Part shown: positions 1-5,314 of the stretch, one piece after another | Layout of the letters: every line of letters starts with the position of its first letter | Position numbering within the stretch: the first letter of the stretch is position 1 | From: Planctomicrobium sp. | Lineage (GTDB): Bacteria; Planctomycetota; Planctomycetia; Planctomycetales; Planctomycetaceae | Direction of reading: 5' to 3' | NCBI GenBank assembly: GCA_029259835.1 | Contig: JAJDEL010000785.1 | Location: 1 to 5,314 of the forward strand | Length of the DNA: 5,314 nt | The notes under the pieces: model-generated | Database searches by the model: none | Told to the model about the DNA's origin: nothing | The model's input: the letters and a program-made list of their open reading frames with translations, nothing else | Position numbers and translations under genes: made by a program

Positions 1-607
1 AAGCGATGACCAGCAACGCTCCAATTCCAAAAATGACCGCAAAGCTCCATGCTTTCCACTGATCGGAGAGTGGATCTATCCATTTTCTGCGAGCGAGTCC
101 CACGCTGATTGGGACTGCCATGGCGATGAACAGCGATGCGATTTTCCGTTTCGCAAAGAACGTTCCCCAGTGGATTTCCGGAACCAATTCGCTGAGCCAG
201 GAAATGTAACTGCAATAGGCGACTCCCTGAAAGAGATGCCAAACCACGATCGCCCCCAGAATGACAGGTAGGGCAAATCCTGAATTGTCTTGAAGCAAGA
301 GAGCCGCCGGGATCAGTAAGGCTGCAATACGACCGAGAAACAGAGAAACGACCCACAGCCATTTTCGACTACGAACCCGATTCAAAATTGTCCCGGTGAA
401 AAGACTGAGTGCTTCGGATGATTCCGGTGCAACTTGAACGGCAGCGATGAAGAATGCCGAGGGGTGAAACTCGTAGACGAAGTAACTCAGAAATCCCCCG
501 GTCGTCAGCGAGTGACCAGAGGTGAAAAGCATTTGACTGAAGACTACAGCACGAGTCACGCGCTGTGATGCTGGCTCAGATTTCGAGGAGTTCAAAAAAG
601 AAGCCAT
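1..607 (-). CDS. MFS-type membrane transporter, N-terminal part (cut by window edge)
   Basis: An open frame runs without a stop from an ATG at 607 to the left edge, giving 202 residues. It is strongly hydrophobic, with about six membrane segments visible at roughly residues 21-46, 50-76, 82-105, 111-138, 154-172 and 185-202. This fits the first half of a 12-helix major facilitator protein. A basic RKW stretch (81-83) separates helices 2 and 3, and FFAKRK (150-155) sits in the loop before helix 5. That loop resembles the 'GxFFARR'-type loop I associate with MFS proteins of planctomycetes. An in-frame TAA lies about 14 codons upstream of the ATG, so little N-terminal sequence is missing; no good ribosome binding site is visible. 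It lies 77 bases after korB on the same strand and could be read through from it, although no link to the oxidoreductase is evident. Substrate unknown. MFS membership comes from topology and resemblance and is not proven. Confidence 0.8.
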   Translation of the reverse strand, partial: MASFLNSSKSEPASQRVTRAVVFSQMLFTSGHSLTTGGFLSYFVYEFHPSAFFIAAVQVAPESSEALSLFTGTILNRVRSRKWLWVVSLFLGRIAALLIPAALLLQDNSGFALPVILGAIVVWHLFQGVAYCSYISWLSELVPEIHWGTFFAKRKIASLFIAMAVPISVGLARRKWIDPLSDQWKAWSFAVIFGIGALLVIA

Positions 608-684
608 GCTTGCCTGGATGTCTAAATGAGAACACCGCAAAGCTTACATGGCTTGCTGTCATGTGAATAGCGAAAGTACAAAGA

Positions 685-1713
685 CTACTTAGCCTTTACT
701 TCCCAGGTATCACCGGAGCGGAATAAGCCTTCCAGGTCACCGGTTCCTTGCTGCTCAATACATTCATTGAACTGGCGGTCAACTTCGCCATCGTAGGTAG
801 GTCTATCTATACAGCGAAAAACGCCCATTGGTTCTGGGGAATTTGGATAACGCATTTGGGCGAGTCGGAAAGCCTGTGCTGGATCATCAATAGACTCATC
901 GTGGAAGAGAAGGTCATCTTCCTTCACGTCATTCAGACTGACGACTTCTGGATTTCCTGCTCCTGTCAGGCGAATGCCTTTGTCTCTTTCGTCTCCGTAG
1001 ATCAGCGGTTTTCCGTTTTCCAGATAGATACAGTTCTCTTGCTTCTGATCCTTTTTTGTCGCAAACTCAAATGCGCCTGCATTGAACACGTTGCAATCCT
1101 GGTAGACCTCAATAAACGCGGAACCTTTATGGTTTGCGGCACGTTCAAGAACCATCGTCAGGTGCTTCACATCGACATCTGCACTCCGGGCGACGAATGT
1201 GGCACCAGCTCCAATTGCAACGGAAAGTGGATTCAGCGGCCGGTCAACAGAACCAAACGGCGAACTCTTGGTCTTCTTTCCCTGTGGACTGGTCGGGGAG
1301 TATTGCCCTTTAGTCAGGCCATAAATCTGGTTGTTGAACATGATGATTTTCAGATCAACATTTCGACGCAGAGCGTGTAAAAGATGGTTCCCTCCAATGG
1401 ATAGGGCATCTCCATCTCCGGTAATGACAAACACGGTCAAGTCTGGACGAGCGACTTTGAGTCCGGTTGCAATCGCCGGAGCACGACCATGGATGCTGTG
1501 CATTCCGTACGTCGCCATGTAGTACGGAAAACGGCTGGAACAGCCAATTCCTGACACGAAGACAATTTTCTCTTTGGGAATCCCAAGAGTTGGCAAGACT
1601 TTCTTCATCTGAGCGAGAATCGAATAGTCCCCGCAGCGCGGGCACCAGCGAATTTCCTGATCGCTCGCGAAGTCTTTTTGAGTCAGTACAGGAAGAATTG
1701 TATCAGCCGACAT
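685..1713 (-). CDS. korB: 2-oxoglutarate (2-oxoacid):ferredoxin oxidoreductase, beta subunit
   Basis: This 342-residue protein is the thiamine-diphosphate- and iron-sulfur-binding subunit of a 2-oxoacid:ferredoxin oxidoreductase. The enzyme oxidatively decarboxylates a 2-oxoacid to its acyl-CoA and passes two electrons to ferredoxin, and can also run in reverse. Visible motifs are WCPRCGDY with C24 and C27, GIGCSSR with C58, and QDCN with C207; by analogy with the family these four cysteines should hold the [4Fe-4S] cluster. The TPP/Mg motif GDGDALSIGGNH starts at G99 and continues into NNQIYGLTKGQ (127-137). The sequence up to the C-terminal GDTWEV strongly resembles mycobacterial KorB from memory, which favours 2-oxoglutarate over pyruvate; substrate is still inferred. 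The ATG choice is supported by AGGTG (plus-strand CACCT at 1721-1725) seven bases upstream. It follows korA by 140 bases on the same strand and is presumably in the same transcript. Length is slightly below the roughly 350-370 residues of actinobacterial relatives. Confidence 0.95.
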   Translation of the reverse strand: MSADTILPVLTQKDFASDQEIRWCPRCGDYSILAQMKKVLPTLGIPKEKIVFVSGIGCSSRFPYYMATYGMHSIHGRAPAIATGLKVARPDLTVFVITGDGDALSIGGNHLLHALRRNVDLKIIMFNNQIYGLTKGQYSPTSPQGKKTKSSPFGSVDRPLNPLSVAIGAGATFVARSADVDVKHLTMVLERAANHKGSAFIEVYQDCNVFNAGAFEFATKKDQKQENCIYLENGKPLIYGDERDKGIRLTGAGNPEVVSLNDVKEDDLLFHDESIDDPAQAFRLAQMRYPNSPEPMGVFRCIDRPTYDGEVDRQFNECIEQQGTGDLEGLFRSGDTWEVKAK

Positions 1714-1853
1714 GGTGAAACACCTGAGTATGCAATTGAATTTTGAAGACGAATGCTATTCTAATAATGATCGGCAATCACAAGATCACCGCAATAAATT
1801 TCGTTGGAAAAGAGTTCGTGTCACACCGCCTAAAGGGTGACTCGCCTCTCTCT
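1714..1853 (-). other. korA-korB intergenic spacer with a weak hairpin
   Basis: This is a 140-base non-coding gap between the korA stop and the korB start. It contains the inverted repeat GTCAC (1820-1824) / GTGAC (1837-1841). A competing register, CACC against GGTG, lies inside it, so only a short stem of 4-5 pairs is possible. On the minus strand a TCTTTT run follows about ten bases after the hairpin, too far off for a convincing intrinsic terminator. The korB ribosome binding site AGGTG (1721-1725 on the plus strand) is the clearest element. The spacer could hold a processing or attenuation site; nothing else is seen. Confidence 0.4.
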
Positions 1854-3749
1854 TCAATCTGCCAACACCTCATTAATTTTGGCACACAATTCGCCAATGA
1901 GGAATGGCTTTCCTTTAATTTTCGTGTAGCTGATGGCATCGACGAGGTATATTCCTCGCAAAATCATCCACATTTGCCCTGCATTCAGTTCTGGAATCAG
2001 GACTTTCTTATAGTTCTTCAGGATCTGACCGAGGTTCTTGGGGAACGGGTGAATGTATTGCAAGTGGCAATGTGCGACCGATTTGCCCTGTCTTCGGGAC
2101 TCAGCACATGCTGATTTCACAGAACCATATGTTCCACCCCAACTGACGACAAGAAGATCGCCAGACTCAGGCCCTTCAACTTCCTGTTCTGGAATTGAGT
2201 CAGCAACGTTTGCAACTTTTTGAGCACGCGTTTTAATCATGTGCTCATGATTATCTGGATCGTAAGAAACCTCTCCTGAACCATCCCATTTTTCTAATCC
2301 GCCTAACCGATGTTCCAAGCCAGGTGTTCCCGGAATCGCCCAGGGACGAACGAGTCGGTCGTCACGAAGGTACGGCAAGTATTCGCCATCTTCGCCATTC
2401 GGTTCCGAGACATGCTGGACGTCGATTTTATACAAGTCAGAGACTTCCGGAATCTTCCATGGTTCTGCTCCGTTGGCGATGTATCCGTCGGTTAAAAAGA
2501 AGACGGGCGTCATGTATTCTACGGCAATCCGTACAGCTTCCTGAGCCATGGTAAAACAATCAGCCGGAGAGCGAGCCGCAATGACCGGCATCGGGCAATC
2601 TCCATTCCGACCGAAATAGGACATGAACAGATCGGATTGTTCAGTCTTTGTTGGCAGACCGGTACTTGGTCCACCTCTTTGGACATTGACGATGACCATC
2701 GGGAGTTCTGTGATGACTCCAAGACCAATCCCTTCTCCCTTAAGGGCAATTCCAGGACCGCTACTTGCTGTGACTGAGAGTGCTCCTCCGAAAGCGGCTC
2801 CAACAATCGAAGTAATCGCCGCGATTTCGTCTTCCGCTTGAAACGTCTTCACGCCAAACCGTTTCAGTTTGGAGAGTTCATGGAGGATATCACTGGCTGG
2901 CGTAATCGGGTAACCACCATAAAAAAGTTCCTTGCCTGCGAGTTTGGCGGCTGTTGCCAAACCCATCGCAACAGCTTCGTTTCCGGTGATTTTTCGATAG
3001 TATCCCGGCTCAAGCTCCGCTGATGGAACTTCGTAGTGAACCGTAAACTGTTCCGTTGAAAATCCGAAATTGTATCCCGCTTTCAATGCACGCAGGTTCG
3101 CTTCGACAATGCTGGGGTATTTGGAAAACTTCTCCTTCACCCAATCCTCGGTCGGAGTGGAATCTCGATCATACAACCAATACACCAGCCCCATTGCGAA
3201 GAAGTTTTTGCAGCGATCCGCTTCTCGAACTGTCAACCCCAGTCCAGAAACTGCGTCCCGCGTCAAGCGAGTCATCGGAACCTTATGGATTCGATACGCG
3301 GCAAGTTGACCATCTTCGTCGTCAAGTGGATTAGATTCGTAGTGAGCTTTCTTGAGGTTACTTTTATCGAATGCATCCTCATTGACGATGAGCGTACCAC
3401 CACGTTTCAAATCTTCAAGATTTGTCTTCAAAGCTGCCGGATTCATTGAAACGAGCGTGTCGACTTCATCGCCAGGTGTGTACACCTCGCCACTTGAAAA
3501 GCAGACTTGAAACCCACTGACTCCGAAAAGTGACCCGGCGGGGGCACGAATTTCTGCAGGGAAGTCTGGAAGCGTGCTGATATCGTTACCAAAGATCGCG
3601 GAAACATTCGTAAACTGCGTCCCCGCTAACTGCATTCCATCTCCACTATCGCCACAAAAGCGAATGACGATCGATTCGACCGTCTCCAGAGCTTTGGATT
3701 CGTTTGAAGACTTACCGTTTGTTGCGGACGCAGGACTCTCAGAAGACAT
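1854..3749 (-). CDS. korA: 2-oxoglutarate (2-oxoacid):ferredoxin oxidoreductase, fused gamma-alpha subunit
   Basis: This 631-residue protein pairs with KorB in a cytoplasmic 2-oxoacid:ferredoxin oxidoreductase. A polar, serine-rich leader (1-24) precedes the gamma domain (about 25-225), which opens with [16 protein letters not shown]. The alpha pyrimidine-binding domain follows (about 250-440), with the signature [13 protein letters not shown] from Y280 and [18 protein letters not shown] at 357-374. A linker carrying [17 protein letters not shown] (474-490) leads to the C-terminal domain (about 525-631) with PELNAGQ (586-592). The fusion order and linker match the mycobacterial KorA plan, which uses no separate delta (ferredoxin-like) subunit. 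That supports 2-oxoglutarate as substrate, although other 2-oxoacids cannot be excluded from sequence. The ATG lies in a TAATG context; an AGGGA (plus-strand 3761-3765) sits 11 bases upstream, longer spacing than ideal. No other in-frame Met precedes M39, so the start is reasonable. korB follows on the same strand. Confidence 0.95.
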   Translation of the reverse strand: MSSESPASATNGKSSNESKALETVESIVIRFCGDSGDGMQLAGTQFTNVSAIFGNDISTLPDFPAEIRAPAGSLFGVSGFQVCFSSGEVYTPGDEVDTLVSMNPAALKTNLEDLKRGGTLIVNEDAFDKSNLKKAHYESNPLDDEDGQLAAYRIHKVPMTRLTRDAVSGLGLTVREADRCKNFFAMGLVYWLYDRDSTPTEDWVKEKFSKYPSIVEANLRALKAGYNFGFSTEQFTVHYEVPSAELEPGYYRKITGNEAVAMGLATAAKLAGKELFYGGYPITPASDILHELSKLKRFGVKTFQAEDEIAAITSIVGAAFGGALSVTASSGPGIALKGEGIGLGVITELPMVIVNVQRGGPSTGLPTKTEQSDLFMSYFGRNGDCPMPVIAARSPADCFTMAQEAVRIAVEYMTPVFFLTDGYIANGAEPWKIPEVSDLYKIDVQHVSEPNGEDGEYLPYLRDDRLVRPWAIPGTPGLEHRLGGLEKWDGSGEVSYDPDNHEHMIKTRAQKVANVADSIPEQEVEGPESGDLLVVSWGGTYGSVKSACAESRRQGKSVAHCHLQYIHPFPKNLGQILKNYKKVLIPELNAGQMWMILRGIYLVDAISYTKIKGKPFLIGELCAKINEVLAD

Positions 3750-3860
3750 TATTGCGTGATTCCCTGGTAGAACTCCTCGAATTGGTGAACGCCAATTGGG
3801 AGGGATCTCTGTTGAGATGGATTGAGATCAAGAATTATCTGTTGGGTGATGAGCGAACCG

Positions 3861-3894
3861 CCCCAATTTGAGAAGGAATTCCCCCCAATTTGAG
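3861..3894. repeat. 12-base direct repeat, two copies, 22-base period
   Basis: CCCCAATTTGAG occurs exactly at 3861-3872 and 3883-3894, with the palindrome GGAATTCC (3875-3882) between them. The 22-base spacing places both copies on the same face of the helix, a typical arrangement for paired binding of a regulator. On the minus strand the motif reads CTCAAATTGGGG and lies about 110-145 bases upstream of the korA start. A looser match to its core (AATTGGG at 3794-3800) occurs on the opposite strand nearer korA. The repeat is seen directly; a regulatory role is inferred. Confidence 0.6.
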
Positions 3895-3989
3895 TTCCAG
3901 AACGCGTTGACATTGCTTGTTTACACATGTTCGTCGACCGAGGCTTTCCCTCGCCCTTCGAATCCCGCAATAAGTAACTACTTCGACCT

Positions 3990-4017
3990 ATTCTTACAGT
4001 TCGCTTGACACTTGCAA
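3990..4017 (-). promoter_or_regulatory. Weak candidate promoter for korAB
   Basis: On the minus strand TTGCAA (4012-4017) is followed after 16 bases by AAGAAT (3990-3995), which is preceded by TG in the position of an extended -10 element. It resembles a housekeeping sigma promoter with several mismatches. It would give a leader of about 230 bases before korA that includes the 12-base repeats. Such matches occur by chance, so this is only a candidate. Confidence 0.18.
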
Positions 4018-4031
4018 AGACCTTGATCGAA

Positions 4032-4058
4032 GAAAACGGGCAGACCGAATCTGTTTTC
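4032..4058 (-). terminator. Possible weak terminator downstream of nadK
   Basis: GAAAAC (4032-4037) pairs with GTTTTC (4053-4058) around an inner CAGA (4041-4044) / TCTG (4050-4053). On the minus strand this forms a hairpin with a three-to-four-base bulge and a short T-rich stretch after it. It lies 44-70 bases beyond the nadK stop, a suitable place for a terminator. The stem is AT-rich and imperfect, so strength is doubtful. The structure is nearly symmetrical and could act on either strand. Confidence 0.22.
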
Positions 4059-4101
4059 TCATTTTCGAGCAAAATCCGCTGGTATCTGCCACGACACGGT
4101 A

Positions 4102-4986
4102 CTATTTCTCTCCATCACGAACAATCCGGCCGCGCTGGTATCTCGGCTGACCATCCCAGCCCAGTTTCCGCTGCAATGTCTGGTAGAAACTGTGTCCTTG
4201 AATTCGAATCAATTGGAAGGAAACATCCGCCTGACGAATCGTGACTGTATCGCCTGATTCAAACGGCACCTTAATTTGACCATCCACAACGAGCATCACT
4301 CCTTCCAGGGCACTAGGTGAGGTCAACACGTATTCCGCATCGGCACGGTCGACGATCGGACGAACTGTCAAAGTATGCGGGCAAATTGGGGTGATCACGA
4401 AGGCTCTGAGATCCTGCCGTAAAATGGGTCCTCCAGCAGACAGATTGTGTGCCGTCGAACCGACCGGCGTGCTGAGAATCAGTCCATCACCGCTATATGT
4501 CGTCACTGCCTGCCCATTGATTGCCAGCTCGACATCGATTAACGATAGCGAAGCCCCGGAAAGCAAAGCCGTTTCATTGAGGCCCAAATACCTCTCAGAT
4601 TCTCCACTTTCCTTACGATGATGACACTCGAACATCAAATGAGAAACAACCTCAAACTTCCTCTCAGCCAACTCGTCGATGACTTTACACAGATCGTCCT
4701 GATCAATATCCGCCAGGAATCCTAATCGTCCGAGATTGACTCCGAGGATCGGAATCTGTTTCTCTCCGAACCACCGACACGCCCGGAGAATTGCACCATC
4801 ACCTCCGACGACAAACGCCACTTCTGCGTCTAATTCAGAGCTGTGATCCTCATTAGCTGTGAGGCAGGCAACGAGTTCAACTCCATCATGTTGCTGAAGC
4901 AAATCCGTTAACGCACGATGAGCTTTTTGCACGTGTTCGGACTGGTCGCGTGCGACGACAATCACTTTCAGCGGAGAGAATGACAT
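4102..4986 (-). CDS. nadK: NAD kinase (ATP/polyphosphate-dependent NAD+ phosphorylation)
   Basis: This 294-residue protein has the usual length of bacterial NAD kinase, the cytoplasmic enzyme that phosphorylates NAD(+) to NADP(+). The N-terminal domain carries the catalytic GGDGAILR motif (G61-R68, with D63 the expected general base) and NLGRLGFLAD (84-93). The C-terminal beta-rich domain has the NE pair (N137-E138), TTYSGDGLILSTPVGSTAHNL (start T162) followed by SAGGPI, then TVRPIV (207-212) and VDGQ (234-237). Two small departures from the textbook consensus are GGDGA rather than GGDGT/N, and PVGSTAH rather than PTGSTAY; all key glycines and aspartates remain. The ATG is preceded by only a weak AAGG about 13 bases upstream. 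It is divergent from the secreted-protein gene across a 103-base gap full of dyads, and upstream of korA by 352 bases on the same strand. NADP(+) supply and ferredoxin-linked carbon metabolism could be co-regulated, but that is conjecture. Confidence 0.95.
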   Translation of the reverse strand: MSFSPLKVIVVARDQSEHVQKAHRALTDLLQQHDGVELVACLTANEDHSSELDAEVAFVVGGDGAILRACRWFGEKQIPILGVNLGRLGFLADIDQDDLCKVIDELAERKFEVVSHLMFECHHRKESGESERYLGLNETALLSGASLSLIDVELAINGQAVTTYSGDGLILSTPVGSTAHNLSAGGPILRQDLRAFVITPICPHTLTVRPIVDRADAEYVLTSPSALEGVMLVVDGQIKVPFESGDTVTIRQADVSFQLIRIQGHSFYQTLQRKLGWDGQPRYQRGRIVRDGEK

Positions 4987-5016
4987 TTCGGTATTGTTGC
5001 CTTGGACAGGGCTGAA

Positions 5017-5051
5017 TTGTTGGTAACAAACCGGCCAACATTGTTACAATG
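5017..5051. promoter_or_regulatory. Cluster of inverted repeats in a divergent intergenic region (operator-like)
   Basis: Two perfect dyads occur: TTGTT-GGT-AACAA (5017-5029) and CATTGT-T-ACAATG (5039-5051). Their centres (5023 and 5045) are 22 bases apart. A third overlapping dyad, TGTTGG (5018-5023) / CCAACA (5035-5040), spans them. For the plus-strand gene, TACAAT (5045-5050) would make a good -10 element, with TTGGTA (5020-5025) as a -35 at a long 19-base spacing, so a protein bound to the dyads would cover that promoter. The symmetry is seen; operator and promoter roles are inferred. Confidence 0.45.
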
Positions 5052-5089
5052 AGTGTGCGTGTTGTGACTTACTCTACCAAGTTCGATCG

Positions 5090-5314
5090 ATGCCAGACTA
5101 CCACATTCAACATTTTCGTACCTCAAAACAGGTCATTATCTTGGTGACCGTTTGTGGATTGGTTTTTCTTGCGCCCCAGATTCGGGCAGATGAGCCGTCG
5201 GCAACGCAAACACTTGCTGAGGTCGCAAAGCAACTCTTAAACACCACTCAGAATGTCGCTCAAACATTCAATGAGGAAGGGATCTCTTCCAAAAGCATTG
5301 TCGCACAACAAAAA
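5090..5314 (+). CDS. Exported protein of unknown function, N-terminal part (cut by window edge)
   Basis: An open frame starts at an ATG at 5090 and stays open to the right edge (75 codons). Residues 1-14 are polar to basic (H, R, K), residues 15-29 form a hydrophobic core (QVIILVTVCGLVFLA), and a likely signal-peptidase I cleavage lies after A33 (QIRA | DEPS). C22 lacks a proper lipobox, so a lipoprotein is unlikely. The mature start is polar and glutamine/serine/threonine-rich (ATQTLAEVAKQLLNTTQN), probably helical. I do not recognise the family and no domain is complete. No Shine-Dalgarno sequence precedes the ATG, and no nearby in-frame alternative start was seen. It is transcribed away from nadK and may share the dyad-rich control region. 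The signal peptide and the frame running to the edge make it a likely real gene. Confidence 0.7.
   Translation, partial: MPDYHIQHFRTSKQVIILVTVCGLVFLAPQIRADEPSATQTLAEVAKQLLNTTQNVAQTFNEEGISSKSIVAQQK

Larger units (their letters stand above)
3750..4101. other. 352-base nadK-korA intergenic region
   Basis: No convincing gene lies here. The region holds the direct repeat CCCCAATTTGAG (3861-3872 and 3883-3894), a small dyad AATTGG / CCAATT (3780-3785 and 3792-3797) just upstream of korA, a hairpin near nadK (4032-4058) and a weak minus-strand promoter candidate (3990-4017). A minus-strand frame of 107 codons begins at a TTG at 4072 and ends in the TAA that overlaps the korA ATG. Its composition (serine-rich, no recognised motif, no ATG at the start) does not look like a typical protein. 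The simplest reading is nadK 3' end, then promoter and long 5' leader of korAB. Confidence 0.5.

Noticed and set aside
76..276. Minus-strand 66-codon frame inside the transporter region
   Set aside because: The overlapping frame that starts at 607 gives a coherent multi-helix membrane protein; this one is an out-of-frame shadow.
646..664. Inverted repeat ACATG / CATGT after korB as a terminator
   Set aside because: Only a five-pair stem with a nine-base loop and no T run on the minus strand; not distinguishable from chance.
748..1380. Long plus-strand open frame (210 codons) opposite korB
   Set aside because: It lies wholly antisense to a confidently identified korB; the predicted protein is rich in C, F, I and W with no motif, as expected for the reverse of a conserved gene.
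1355..1645. Minus-strand open frame of 96 codons inside korB in another frame
   Set aside because: It is fully embedded in korB, where the korB frame carries the iron-sulfur and TPP motifs; an arginine/serine-rich shadow frame.
1743..2114. Plus-strand open frame of 123 codons overlapping the korA 3' end and spacer
   Set aside because: Most of it is antisense to the conserved C-terminal domain of KorA; no ribosome binding site or recognisable protein features.
3907..3912. Perfect TTGACA on the plus strand (and another at 4005-4010) as promoter -35 boxes
   Set aside because: No acceptable -10 hexamer at 16-18 bases downstream of either, and no plus-strand gene follows them.
4391..4621. Plus-strand 76-codon frame opposite nadK
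   Set aside because: Antisense to the conserved NAD-binding part of NadK, with no supporting signals.

Overview
The window carries five protein-coding genes. Four lie head to tail on the minus strand and one is divergent on the plus strand. Reading along minus-strand transcription, the order is nadK (NAD kinase), korA (fused gamma-alpha subunit of a 2-oxoacid:ferredoxin oxidoreductase), korB (its beta subunit), and an MFS-type membrane transporter cut by the left edge. On the plus strand, starting near position 5090, is the first 75 codons of a protein with a signal peptide, cut by the right edge. I see no rRNA, tRNA, CRISPR array, insertion sequence or obvious horizontally acquired segment.

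The DNA is of middling GC with no strong base-composition shifts. The gene set and protein style suggest a free-living bacterium, most likely a planctomycete. That placement is an inference from three things: weak or absent Shine-Dalgarno sites, the look of the MFS and NAD kinase proteins, and roomy intergenic gaps. There is no marker gene here to settle it. KorA and KorB follow the two-subunit plan known from the mycobacterial KorAB enzyme, in which the gamma domain is fused in front of the alpha domain and no separate ferredoxin-like delta subunit is present.

Region by region: 1-607 is the transporter N-terminal half (minus). 608-684 is a short spacer. 685-1713 is korB. 1714-1853 is a 140-base spacer, unusually long for this gene pair. 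1854-3749 is korA. 3750-4101 is a 352-base gap holding a 12-base direct repeat with 22-base periodicity, small dyads, a weak promoter candidate and a doubtful reading frame that ends as TAATG on the korA start. 4102-4986 is nadK. 4987-5089 is a divergent intergenic region packed with small inverted repeats. 5090-5314 is the start of the secreted-protein gene.

Functionally, korA and korB make one enzyme that interconverts 2-oxoglutarate (or a related 2-oxoacid) plus CoA and oxidised ferredoxin with the acyl-CoA, CO2 and reduced ferredoxin. NadK supplies NADP(+) from NAD(+), so the cluster leans toward central redox metabolism, although nadK and korAB may simply be neighbours. I do not find evidence for a new multi-gene system. 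The most interesting unexplained signals are the two intergenic repeat structures, which look like regulator-binding sites.
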